In this document: in pieces, positions 48,409 to 57,623 of the stretch
Layout: every line of letters starts with the position of its first letter
How positions within the stretch are numbered: the stretch's first letter is position 1
NCBI GenBank assembly: GCA_017963165.1
Contig: JAGCTZ010000066.1
Span: 8,285-72,284, forward strand
DNA length: 64,000 nt
Reading direction: 5' to 3'
Source: Treponema sp.
Lineage (GTDB): Bacteria > Spirochaetota > Spirochaetia > Treponematales > Treponemataceae
Notes under the pieces: model-generated
What the model saw: the letters and a program-made list of their open reading frames with translations, nothing else
What the model was told of the DNA's origin: nothing
Databases searched by the model: none
Position numbers and translations under genes: made by a program

Positions 48409-51400
48409 ATGCACGGTTATACCATAAAAAAGAAAACAGTTTTTTCACTTCTGCTTCTCTTTTTATTCTGCACAAAAAACCTGTTCTGTGGAGAAATGGT
48501 AAAACCGCGTACCGTTTACGTTCTTTCTACACAATACTTTGATTTTCTTTTTCCTCAGGAAAATGCCACAACTGCAATTCTTCTTTCGGAACAGGCAGAT
48601 GAACTTTATTTAAAGGCAAAGGAAAATTTTAACTGCCGCGCAGACTTTAGAACTATCGTTGTAATTTCGCCGGATTCAGATACGCTTTATGTAAAATATA
48701 CTGCTTCACCTTATAACCGCATTGTAATTTTTGATGCAGTTGGAAGAATCGAAACTTCTTCTTATGCAAACGGACTTATTGATTTGTTTTATCACGAAAT
48801 AGGGCGAGCAGTAAGTCAGTCTGTAAGAACCGAAGCGCTTGATTTTGTTGCTAAAAAATTTCTTGGTGATGCTTTTCAACCTGTAGGACTTTTTAATGTT
48901 CCGTACTCATTTCTAGAAGGCGCCGTTTATGCCGAAGATGAAACAAGCATTTCCGGTTTGCTTTATGATAACTGGAATCTTCAGCTTTTGATGCAGGCTA
49001 AACTGGAAAATAAATTTCCGTCACTGCTGCAGGTTTCGGGAGCTTATGATATTTTCCCTGGCAACAAACTTGATTTCATTGCCACTGCTGCTTTTTATGC
49101 TTACGTCCAGCAGAAATGGGGAATCCAGAAATTTGGAGAATACTGGCAGGAATGCGGAAGCCTTAATCTGTTCCGGCTTGATAAAAAAATATTTGCCAGT
49201 GTATATGGAATGGAAATTGCAGATGCCTGGACAGAATTTATAGATGCGATACCGTTACCCGAAGAAATAATAGAAGATGAACAAAATGTGCGTTCTTTCT
49301 TAAAAACCGATTACGATTCAAATTACAAATTTATTGTTAGTACTAACTACGGACTTGTATGGTACGACGAGCTTAAAGAAGAAGTTGATATTTCCGGCTT
49401 TTATGATTACGAAAGTCTTCGACAGCTGTTGTTCCTTGCAAACGGCATTACAAATCTTACTGTTTCTCCCTGCGGAAGATTTCTTGTTGTGTCTCATGTG
49501 CAGGGGGGAGTCCGCGAAAAATTTGAGCATGATATTATAAGAATCTATGATTTAAAACAACGCAAATTTCTTTCTGAAAAATATGAAATGCGTGATGGTG
49601 CAATTGTAACGCTGGAAGATGGCCGCTATGGTGTAATCGGAAATTATGTTGATAACGGGTATTCATGTCTTGTCGTTTATGAATCAGAAGAAATGAATCA
49701 GCTGCTTGGTTTTGAAAATGCACATTCGCAGGTGCTTTATTCTCGAAGCTTTGAAACTGATGTAACGCCTTATACTCCTGTTGCCCTTGGCAGAAATCAT
49801 TTTGCATGTCTTATCTGTCAGAATAATGAATGGTCAATAATGGTCTCTGATATTATACCAAATGGAGATACATACGGCGGAAATCTTAGTAACAAGTATA
49901 ACGACGAAGATTTATATAGAATAAAAAATGGTACCGGCTCTGATGGTCTTTTCCCGGAACTATTAAAAATCAGGAATCTTCGTTATGCCGATTATGTTGA
50001 AGTTTCTGGGAAAAAGAGTGACCGCAATAAAAATTTCTGTGTCCTGTTTGATTTTGTTCTGCAGAATCAACCGTCGCTTGTAAGAACCGGCTGGCTCTTT
50101 TTTGATGCAGATTCAATTCCTGTTCGTTCGTTCATAACTGCAAATGATTATTACGGCGGAATGAGCAGCGGTGTAATGTTCAACAGCAATCTGTATTATG
50201 CTTCACAAAAATATAATTATTCCGAAATCCGTTATGTAAACTTAAATGATATTGCTCTTGAAGAAGCAGTCATTACTTATAATGCAGATATCCTCGGATC
50301 GTTTGTCGAAACTAACAGAGATGCTATGTCGTTGCTTTCTGAACGCGAATTGAAAAAATATTCTCCGTGGAATTATATGAAAAAAGGTTCCTGGAAATTC
50401 TTTATGCCTGTTCGTGATATAACTCTGGAAGAAGGTGTAAAAAAAGCACCTGGACTTGGTCTGACTTTTGAAACTCAGTCGGATCCTTTTTCGAATAACG
50501 AACTGCTTATTTCTGCTGCGAACGGTTTTATTCCTCTTGATTTTACAAAAATCTTTAATGCCAGCGACAAGACAAGTCAGGAACTCAAAGCAGAAAAAAT
50601 TGAATTAAGCAAGGATGCGGCCTTTGGCGTTTATTTTAAAAATACTTCGACCCCGGCCGATATAACTGTTGCTTCAATTTTGAATTTTAATAGACAGGGT
50701 GAATATACCTTTAAGGCTTTTTCTGATGCATTAATAAGTCTTCCGCTTGCTATGACCTTCCGTCGTTTATATTTTAATGTTTCGGGTTCGTTTGTTAGTT
50801 CTACAACTTATTGGGATGTAACACAGACAGAGCTTTTCCCGAATCTTTCTAACTGGCCGGCCTTTAATAAATCATACAGAATGTGGCAATCATCTGCGGG
50901 TATACAATATTCGAACATTCATTCTTATGGCATTTCGCCAATGAAAAAGCTTGGAATTGCTTCTGGTGTAAAAATTACTTCATCCTGGAAATGGGGCGAA
51001 TGGAATCCTTTTCAGATAAGTTCGGGATTTTTTGGCACAGGTGAAATTCCTTTCTTAATGCCTGTTCAAAATTATAAAAATATTATTTTATGTCTGCCTA
51101 CAACAGTTCATGCAGAGCTTTTTTATACAAACGGAAAAGCTGTAGATGCATACGCACAGCTGCTTGTTACAGGCATGGAAATTCAAAACGGCTTCTGGCG
51201 CCTTTATTTCCCACGCTTTGGACTTTACGCCGGTTATGATATTGCACTTGAATACGACACTGCAACAGTTAAGCTTCCCGATCTTCGTCACCCGGAACGT
51301 TTTTATGATGTATTTGGCCACTGCTATTTGAATGACAGTTTTTATCTAATTCTAGATTTTGGCCTGACCCCGGTTTTAGGAAAATTTTCGAAATTCCAGC

Positions 51401-51480
51401 TCCAGTCCTCCCTCCGCCTGGAAAAATTCCTGCGCACAGATGAATACAAATTAAAATTCGATATCCAAATTTCTTATTAA
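48409..51480 (+). CDS. large exported hypothetical protein
   Basis: 1023 residues with a signal peptide (VFSLLLLFLFCTKNLFC). Residues ~50-280 resemble a peptidase-MA-like domain with FYHEIGRAV near 127, where the second metal-binding His of HExxH is replaced by Arg, and FLEGAVYAED downstream. The middle is a beta-propeller-like repeat region (FIVSTNYGLVWYDELKEEV; YGVIGNYVDNGYSCLVVYESEE). The C-terminal ~350 residues have alternating aromatic strands ending IQISY, as in outer-membrane beta-barrels. Likely an outer-membrane protein; function unknown and protease activity doubtful. Confidence 0.8.
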   Translation: MHGYTIKKKTVFSLLLLFLFCTKNLFCGEMVKPRTVYVLSTQYFDFLFPQENATTAILLSEQADELYLKAKENFNCRADFRTIVVISPDSDTLYVKYTASPYNRIVIFDAVGRIETSSYANGLIDLFYHEIGRAVSQSVRTEALDFVAKKFLGDAFQPVGLFNVPYSFLEGAVYAEDETSISGLLYDNWNLQLLMQAKLENKFPSLLQVSGAYDIFPGNKLDFIATAAFYAYVQQKWGIQKFGEYWQECGSLNLFRLDKKIFASVYGMEIADAWTEFIDAIPLPEEIIEDEQNVRSFLKTDYDSNYKFIVSTNYGLVWYDELKEEVDISGFYDYESLRQLLFLANGITNLTVSPCGRFLVVSHVQGGVREKFEHDIIRIYDLKQRKFLSEKYEMRDGAIVTLEDGRYGVIGNYVDNGYSCLVVYESEEMNQLLGFENAHSQVLYSRSFETDVTPYTPVALGRNHFACLICQNNEWSIMVSDIIPNGDTYGGNLSNKYNDEDLYRIKNGTGSDGLFPELLKIRNLRYADYVEVSGKKSDRNKNFCVLFDFVLQNQPSLVRTGWLFFDADSIPVRSFITANDYYGGMSSGVMFNSNLYYASQKYNYSEIRYVNLNDIALEEAVITYNADILGSFVETNRDAMSLLSERELKKYSPWNYMKKGSWKFFMPVRDITLEEGVKKAPGLGLTFETQSDPFSNNELLISAANGFIPLDFTKIFNASDKTSQELKAEKIELSKDAAFGVYFKNTSTPADITVASILNFNRQGEYTFKAFSDALISLPLAMTFRRLYFNVSGSFVSSTTYWDVTQTELFPNLSNWPAFNKSYRMWQSSAGIQYSNIHSYGISPMKKLGIASGVKITSSWKWGEWNPFQISSGFFGTGEIPFLMPVQNYKNIILCLPTTVHAELFYTNGKAVDAYAQLLVTGMEIQNGFWRLYFPRFGLYAGYDIALEYDTATVKLPDLRHPERFYDVFGHCYLNDSFYLILDFGLTPVLGKFSKFQLQSSLRLEKFLRTDEYKLKFDIQISY

Positions 51481-51504
51481 GTTTTTTTGAAGTTAATATA
51501 ATTG

Positions 51505-51653
51505 TGAAAAAATGCGGAGCGGAGGTTCTGGTTTTGCGGAGCATATTACGCGGGAAGTGTAAGGCTGCTGTAAGCAGACTTACACTTGTCTATAATTTCC
51601 TTTCCGCGTATTCGGCGGAGCAAAATCAGGTTCTCCGCGTGAGTATTTTTTCA
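51505..51653 (+). repeat. 149-bp palindromic element, copy 2
   Basis: Same length and ends as copy 1, opposite orientation. Pairings GCGGAG/CTCCGC, GGTTTTG/CAAAATC, TTACGCGG/CCGCGTA and GTGTAAG/CTTACAC replace the copy 1 pairs with compensating changes. The apex hairpin CTGCT/AGCAG is kept. Confidence 0.8.
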
Positions 51654-51739
51654 TTAATATATTTAACTTTCTTACATAAAATGTCATAGTAACTTCTTAT
51701 CAATTTTTTTGTTTATATTTACATAAGGTATGGTATAAT

Positions 51740-52237
51740 ATGGCTATGAAAAAACTACTAAGAAATTTATTTTTATTATTTGTTTTTGTCTGCATGACGT
51801 TGCCTGCTTTTTCCGCTTCGTCAAAACAGAAAACGCAGTATGTCGCAATTGATCCGGCTCCTCTTAAAGCTAAACCCGCCGCTTCTTCAAAAAAAATTGG
51901 CTCAATAGAATATGCATCAGCTGTCATTGTACTTAAAACAGAAAAGAATTGGGTTTATGTTCAGCTTGCCGATGATTCAAGTGTTGAAGGCTGGCTTCCT
52001 GAATCTGCACTTACTTCAAAAAAGATTAAGGAAAAATCTAAAGCTGCCTCTGCAAATGCAGATGAAATTGCTCTTGCCGGAAAAGGCTTTAACTCTACTA
52101 TCGAAGCTGTTTATGCAGAAGAGTTTGAAGTAAATTTTTCTATAGTTGATTATATAGAAAGTCTTGGAGCCGATCCCGAGGAGGCAATCATCTTTGCGCA
52201 GGAAGGAAAACTTAATGACGGAGGTGCAGAAGAATGA
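51740..52237 (+). CDS. exported SH3-domain protein
   Basis: 165 residues. Signal peptide (LLRNLFLLFVFVCMTLPAFSA) and a bacterial SH3 domain (YVAIDPAPLKAKPAASSKKIGSIEYAS ... WVYVQLADDSSVEGWLPESAL), then a helical tail. SH3 domains of this type bind cell-wall peptides. It overlaps the M48 peptidase gene by 4 bp, so the pair is co-translated. Confidence 0.85.
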   Translation: MAMKKLLRNLFLLFVFVCMTLPAFSASSKQKTQYVAIDPAPLKAKPAASSKKIGSIEYASAVIVLKTEKNWVYVQLADDSSVEGWLPESALTSKKIKEKSKAASANADEIALAGKGFNSTIEAVYAEEFEVNFSIVDYIESLGADPEEAIIFAQEGKLNDGGAEE

Positions 52238-53232
52238 AAAATTTAATTAAAAAACTTTTTGTACCAGCCGTAGCAGTACTTCTTTTTGCAGGTCTTACTT
52301 CCTGTGTATCTATTCCTGATGATGATTATGACAGCGATTTCAGTCCGGAGCTTGCCGTTTTTGGTGCAATTTCTTCGAGTGTTGAATCAATAGAAAAAGC
52401 TTCTGAAACAATTACACCAGAAGAAGAATATTACATCGGTCGTTCTGTTGCCGCTTCTATCTGCACAACGTATCCAATAGAGCAGGGCAGCTATAGAATG
52501 ACAACCTATCTTAATAACATTGCCGAAACTCTTGTAATGAATTCAGATATGCCGTATCTGCCTTATCAGGAAAAAGGCTATCATGTTGTAATTCTTAACA
52601 CAGATGAAATTAATGCAATGGCAACTCCTGGTGGTCACATTTTTGTAAGCCGAGGTTTGATTGATTGCACAGATTCCGAAGATGCACTTGCCGCAGTTAT
52701 TGCTCACGAGATTTCTCATATTCAGCTTGGACATAGTGTTCAGGCAATTAAGGCAAGTCGGGTTCGCGCTGCTACTGCTAATACAGGTAAGGCTCTTCTT
52801 GTTACAAGCATTGCTGCTGCAAATATGAGAGCCGGTGTTTATGGCGTAAGTCTTTCTGACAGTGAAATGGAAGAGGTTTTTAATGCTGTAGATAAAATCA
52901 GCGATGCTTCTAATGAAGTTCTAAAAACTCTTGTAAATACAGGCTTTTCTAAAGAACAGGAATTCCAGGCAGATAAGCAGGCCTTATATATTCTTCAAAG
53001 TGCTGGTTATGATCCTTATGCAATGCTTGATATGCTCGAACAGCTTGAAGATTCTCCTAGTAATGAAGGCTGGGGTGCTACACATCCGTCTCCAAAGGAT
53101 AGAATTAAAAAGGTAGAAAAAGAGCTTTCAAAAATGGAAAAAGCTTCTGGAGCAAAAAAGGAAGCTCGTGTAATTCGTAATGAACGCTTCGAAGCCGAAT
53201 ACGACGATTACAAGATTTTCGAAATAGAATAA
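52234..53232 (+). CDS. M48-family metallopeptidase, lipoprotein
   Basis: 332 residues. Lipoprotein signal with lipobox LTSC near 22-25, zinc motif HEISH in VIAHEISHIQLGHS near 168 and the third ligand region QEFQADKQALYIL near 245. M48 peptidases of this form (BepA/LoiP-like) handle outer-membrane protein quality control. It is coupled to the SH3 protein upstream and 22 bp from the cyclase gene. Confidence 0.93.
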   Translation: MKNLIKKLFVPAVAVLLFAGLTSCVSIPDDDYDSDFSPELAVFGAISSSVESIEKASETITPEEEYYIGRSVAASICTTYPIEQGSYRMTTYLNNIAETLVMNSDMPYLPYQEKGYHVVILNTDEINAMATPGGHIFVSRGLIDCTDSEDALAAVIAHEISHIQLGHSVQAIKASRVRAATANTGKALLVTSIAAANMRAGVYGVSLSDSEMEEVFNAVDKISDASNEVLKTLVNTGFSKEQEFQADKQALYILQSAGYDPYAMLDMLEQLEDSPSNEGWGATHPSPKDRIKKVEKELSKMEKASGAKKEARVIRNERFEAEYDDYKIFEIE

Positions 53233-53254
53233 ATAAAGTAACGGAACATTCCTA

Positions 53255-55435
53255 ATGAAAAAGGCAAAATCCAAGAACGGTAAAATCTGGTTCCGCTCTG
53301 TAATTGTGGCACTTATTTGTTTTGCAATAACAATGGTGCTGCAGCTTACAGGCGTGTTTTCGTTTTTTGAAAATAAGACTTACGACAGGCGAATGGTCTT
53401 TGCCTCAAAATACAAAAGAGCCTGCGATGATATTGCATTTATTATTGTAGATCAGGACAGCATTGACTGGGCAACCGAAAACTATGGGTGGGGCTGGCCC
53501 TGGCCGCGAGAAGCCTATGGAAAAATGATTGACTTTATTACTGCAGGCAATGCCCGTTCTGTTGCATTTGATATTTTATACACAGAGCCTTCTGTTTATG
53601 GTCAATCGGATGATGACGCTCTTGCGCTTGCCGAAGAAAACAGCGGAATTGTAATTCAAACTTTAAATGTTCTTGTTGATTATGAAAAAGGAATTACAAG
53701 GGAACAGCCGCCTATAGATCAAATCAAAAATTCTGCCGCAATGCTTGGTGCTGTTGTCAGTGCCAAAGATGATGATGATATAATTCGTCGTGGACGCCTT
53801 GAATATGAATATGAAGGAATAACATATCCGACACTTGGAACTGCTCCTATTTATATGCAGGGTGAACAGGCTGAACTTGAAAAAGCGCCACGCCTGAAAG
53901 ACGGAACAGTTCTTTTGCGATATCAAAAAGATATTGATGAATATCATCCTTGCAGTGCTTATGATATCCTTCACAGTAATGATATTTATAATGGTGATGT
54001 TGAGCCCGAAGAAGATGAATTCTATTACGAGCCTGATGATTTCGAAGATTCTTATGTTTTTGTAGCTTATTATGGCCCTGGACTTTATGATATCTGTTCA
54101 ACACCAGTTTCGCAGGTCTTCCCAGGAGTCGGAGTTCACATTACAACTCTTGATAATTATCTGACAGATTCATTCCTGCGCAAGGCACCTGATATTCTTG
54201 TGTATCTGTGGATTTTTATTCTTGCAATTCTGGGTTCGCTTTTTGTTTCATTTGCATCTACAAGAAATTCTCAAAAAACTACAGTTGCATTTATGGCTGT
54301 AGGCTTTGTACTTGGAATAACGCTTGCAATTTTAATTCCATATCTTTTGTTTGCAAAGGGAATCTGGCTGCTCCTTGTGGCTCCGTTTGTTTCGTTCTTC
54401 CTTTCGTTCCTTATTTGCGTTGTACTTAGTCTTTCTGTTGAAGGAAAACAGAAGCGCTTTATTAAATCTGCGTTCAGCCAGTGTCTAAGCAAGGATGTTG
54501 TAAATCAGATTATGAATGATCCGTCTTCGTTTACGCTTGGTGGAAAGAATTTCCAGATGACGGCAATCTTTACAGATATTCAAAAATTTTCTTCGTTCAG
54601 CGAGCTTTTGACTGCGGCACAACTTGGATGCCTTTTGAATTATTATCTTACAAAGATGTCTGATATTATCATTGATGAACACGGAACAGTAGATAAATAT
54701 GAAGGTGATGCAATTGTTGCACTTGTAGGCGCTCCTGTAGAAATGACAGATCATGCTCAGCGTGCCTGTGCTGCTGCAATCAAAATGAAAAAAGCAGAAG
54801 TGATTATGAATCGGGAAATTGAACAGATTGCTGCTGCAGAAAAACCTGCCGATATGGAACAGGATTTGTATGATGCCTTTAAGATCATGGTTGCAAATAA
54901 AAAAGTAATCTTTACCCGAATAGGTATGAATTCCGGCGAAATGATTGCAGGATATTTTGGTTCTGAAAATAAAAAGAACTACACTATGATGGGAAACAAT
55001 GTTAATCTTGCAAGCCGACTCGAAGGTGTAAACAAGCAGTATCACACAAACGGAATTCTTATAAGTGCTGCAACCAGAGAGCTTTTGGGTGATCTTTTTG
55101 TTGTACGAAGTCTTGATCGTGTTCGTGTAGTAAATGTTAATACTCCGCTGCGTCTTTATGAACTTCTGGAAACTCGTGAAGTCGCCGATGAAGCTCTTCT
55201 TAAATATGTAGATGAATGGGAAAAGGCTTTTGCTTTGTTTGAAGCAAAGGATTATGAAGCCGCAGACAGAAGCTTTAAGAAGCTTAGCTCTCAAAATCCA
55301 GATGATAATGTAGTGAAATATTATCTTGGTCTTCTTGAACAATTCTTCCTCAAAGGAAAATATCCGACAGAAGCAGATGATGCAGGTGTTGCTTATAATC
55401 CTGAAGACGGTGTATTTAAGCTCATGCAAAAATAA
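53255..55435 (+). CDS. CHASE2-domain adenylate/guanylate cyclase
   Basis: 726 residues. N-terminal anchor, an external CHASE2 sensor (about 40-300: DDIAFIIVDQDSIDWATE, WPWPREAYGKMIDFI, ARSVAFDILYTEP), three membrane segments near 310-390 and a cytosolic class III cyclase (TAIFTDIQKFSSFSELL, DKYEGDAIVALVGAP, IGMNSGEMIAGYFGS, MMGNNVNLASRLEG). The C-terminal ~90 residues look like TPR. It would make cAMP in response to an envelope signal. Very common in Treponema. Confidence 0.93.
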   Translation: MKKAKSKNGKIWFRSVIVALICFAITMVLQLTGVFSFFENKTYDRRMVFASKYKRACDDIAFIIVDQDSIDWATENYGWGWPWPREAYGKMIDFITAGNARSVAFDILYTEPSVYGQSDDDALALAEENSGIVIQTLNVLVDYEKGITREQPPIDQIKNSAAMLGAVVSAKDDDDIIRRGRLEYEYEGITYPTLGTAPIYMQGEQAELEKAPRLKDGTVLLRYQKDIDEYHPCSAYDILHSNDIYNGDVEPEEDEFYYEPDDFEDSYVFVAYYGPGLYDICSTPVSQVFPGVGVHITTLDNYLTDSFLRKAPDILVYLWIFILAILGSLFVSFASTRNSQKTTVAFMAVGFVLGITLAILIPYLLFAKGIWLLLVAPFVSFFLSFLICVVLSLSVEGKQKRFIKSAFSQCLSKDVVNQIMNDPSSFTLGGKNFQMTAIFTDIQKFSSFSELLTAAQLGCLLNYYLTKMSDIIIDEHGTVDKYEGDAIVALVGAPVEMTDHAQRACAAAIKMKKAEVIMNREIEQIAAAEKPADMEQDLYDAFKIMVANKKVIFTRIGMNSGEMIAGYFGSENKKNYTMMGNNVNLASRLEGVNKQYHTNGILISAATRELLGDLFVVRSLDRVRVVNVNTPLRLYELLETREVADEALLKYVDEWEKAFALFEAKDYEAADRSFKKLSSQNPDDNVVKYYLGLLEQFFLKGKYPTEADDAGVAYNPEDGVFKLMQK

Positions 55436-55496
55436 AAAAGTTGAATTCCAGACTCCCATGTTATAAACTAAAAACAATCATCTTAGAGGATTTCAA

Positions 55497-56441
55497 ATGA
55501 AAATTAAAAATATAAAAATTCAGCAGCTTTTTGCATTAGAAAATAACGATTTTGATATTGAATGTTTTCCTACAGAAAAAATAAGTATAATATACGCCTT
55601 CAATGGACTTGGGAAAACGACACTGTTACGATTAATTTTTGGAATGAGCAAAAATGTAAAACCAATATTGGAATCAATCCCTTTTAAAAGTCTGGAACTG
55701 GTTTTTGATAATGGAAAAAACATTTCCGTTGAAAAACCGGATCCAAAAGCCACAGAGTATACTTACCGCATTGATGGAAAAATGGCTGATGAGTTGCTGC
55801 TCGCAGAATTACAGAAAGAATTTAATGTAACAACAATTTTTGCAAATAAAGATTATAACAGAGGGATTTCGACTTTCGCAAAATGGGCGTTAAAAAATGG
55901 TGATACTATTTGGGATTCTGCTGTGGAATATAAACAGGAAACAAAACAAAACAGTTCTATGTTTAATGATGACACAGGTGCTCCAAATCCAATTGTAAAG
56001 ATTGAACAGGCCCTGACGGATAGGTTAAAAGATCCAGCAGGACGCGCTAAGGTCGAGGAATTACGAGATATCTTAAACAAAAATTTTACCATGACCTTCA
56101 AGCACCTTGAAATTCTTGATGATAAATTCATGGCTGTTCCAGATTCAGAATATCCGAATGACCCCGTATTACCAATACACGAATTGAGCTCCGGAGAAAT
56201 TAAATTGATTCTGATGTTCTACGAGCTGCTATTCGAAACAGAACCACATTCTATAGTTCTTCTGGATGAACCGGAAAGCTCTTTGCATGTAGACTGGCAG
56301 AAGGATTTATTACAAGCAGTTATAAATTGCTGCAAAAACAATGATATTCAAATCATAGTTGCCACGCATTCTCCTGACGTTGTTGAGGATTATTTCACAC
56401 AGTTAACTCCTATGTTGAGCAAAAGATATGCAGCAGAATAA
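55497..56441 (+). CDS. AAA-family ATPase (PARIS AriA-like)
   Basis: 314 residues of a compact AAA/ABC-type ATPase: Walker A region YAFNGLGKTT near 34-43 (the first glycine is Ala), signature HELSSGEIKLI near 227, Walker B IVLLDEPESSLH near 254 and H-loop VATHSPDVV. Its DUF4435 partner starts 14 bp before its stop, so the pair is one unit. AAA plus DUF4435 is the PARIS gene pair (AriA-AriB), a phage-triggered defence; this ATPase is shorter than typical AriA, so the match is by architecture only. Confidence 0.8.
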   Translation: MKIKNIKIQQLFALENNDFDIECFPTEKISIIYAFNGLGKTTLLRLIFGMSKNVKPILESIPFKSLELVFDNGKNISVEKPDPKATEYTYRIDGKMADELLLAELQKEFNVTTIFANKDYNRGISTFAKWALKNGDTIWDSAVEYKQETKQNSSMFNDDTGAPNPIVKIEQALTDRLKDPAGRAKVEELRDILNKNFTMTFKHLEILDDKFMAVPDSEYPNDPVLPIHELSSGEIKLILMFYELLFETEPHSIVLLDEPESSLHVDWQKDLLQAVINCCKNNDIQIIVATHSPDVVEDYFTQLTPMLSKRYAAE

Positions 56442-57369
56442 TCCAAATATTGTAAACAGCATGAATCCTCATTTTCAGAACAGTCGTAATCCGTTGCGCA
56501 AAATATCCAAAGCTGTAATGTCATTCAGTGGAGACAATATTTTGTTAGTCGAAGGCAAAACTGATAAAAAGTTATATAAAGATCACATAATCAAGGCATT
56601 AGGAAAAAATATTGAAGTTCTTCCTGTATACGCCAATGGATTGTATCTTGATAATGATGATATTGAATTGATTTCGCAGAATACAAGTCATACAACACCA
56701 GGCGATGTTCATGCAAAGCTTTCTATAATTCTTCTGGTAAAACGCTGTTATGCAAGAGAATGGGCAAAAGGAATAAGAAAAAAAGGAGAAGAAGAACCAA
56801 AAGAAGCTCTTTGTAATAAGTTTTACGGAATAGTGGATAAAGACTTCTTTTTTGATGACGAAATGCAAAGTTTAAATGATTCTATATTGACCTATTCAAC
56901 GCAAATGTCTGCTGAAGATTGGGAAGCGTATGTTTTTGATGCAGTAAGTAATGGACGATTAGTAACTACTGATACAAATGATGTGGAAACGCTGATTTTT
57001 AAATTTGATTTTGATGCTGTCAAAAAGGCCTGTAAATTTGCTGCTTCAACAAATAATTTAGATACATTAAAGGATGTTGCTCTGGCACAAGCTTGTAAAG
57101 ACGGGTATGAAAAATATATATGGGAAGAGAACCGTAACAATGGATCTGTTTATACCCGGGAATTTCTTGAGCCGGAGTCAAAATCATTGCCTGGTATTGA
57201 CTGGAAATACTGCAAAGGCCATAAATTAGTAGAGATTTTCCACAATTTAGTTGATATGAAGAGAACTCATTTTATAAATGACGACAGTTTGATTAACGCT
57301 GTAATAACTAACATAGACGTGGCACATTTTAGCAATACAAAAGTTTATAATTTTATCGATTCCATTTAA
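56428..57369 (+). CDS. DUF4435 (TOPRIM-like) protein, PARIS AriB-like
   Basis: 313 residues. TOPRIM-type motifs: DNILLVEGKTDKKLYKDHI with the metal-binding Glu near 44, and FYGIVDKDFFFDDE near 133 with the DxD pair; SAEDWEAYVFD follows. This is the DUF4435 layout, a nuclease-type effector normally controlled by an AAA partner. It overlaps the ATPase gene. A split version of the ATPase-TOPRIM fusion found at 8855-10579 in this same window. Confidence 0.82.
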   Translation: MQQNNPNIVNSMNPHFQNSRNPLRKISKAVMSFSGDNILLVEGKTDKKLYKDHIIKALGKNIEVLPVYANGLYLDNDDIELISQNTSHTTPGDVHAKLSIILLVKRCYAREWAKGIRKKGEEEPKEALCNKFYGIVDKDFFFDDEMQSLNDSILTYSTQMSAEDWEAYVFDAVSNGRLVTTDTNDVETLIFKFDFDAVKKACKFAASTNNLDTLKDVALAQACKDGYEKYIWEENRNNGSVYTREFLEPESKSLPGIDWKYCKGHKLVEIFHNLVDMKRTHFINDDSLINAVITNIDVAHFSNTKVYNFIDSI

Positions 57370-57396
57370 AATTTTTTTAAAGATTATCTTTTTTTC

Positions 57397-57425
57397 TTGA
57401 CAATCTCTTCTGACGGTATTATATT
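57397..57425 (+). promoter_or_regulatory. consensus promoter before HEPN-motif gene
   Basis: TTGACA (57397-57402), 17-bp spacer, TATATT (57420-57425). A ~190-nt leader follows, with GTTAGAA/TTCTAAC and CTTGAA/TTCAAG hairpins in its first 50 nt, before the start codon at 57624. Confidence 0.75.
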
Positions 57426-57623
57426 CTCTTGTGGTTAGAAGTTATAAATATTCTAACTTTGGCTTGAAGAATTAATTCAAGACAATGACTCAGCTTGACT
57501 AATCCAAGTTTTGGAATATCAAGCACAAAACTTACATTCCAATTTTTCTCTCTAAACCTTTTAGCAGATTTCTGTGTGTATTGGTTTATTGTGCGGGTTG
57601 GAATAAAAAGGCGGTCATTGTCT

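Noticed and set aside
54485..55477. 330-codon minus-strand frame
   Set aside because: Antisense to the cyclase catalytic domain; Phe/Ile/Cys-rich shadow.
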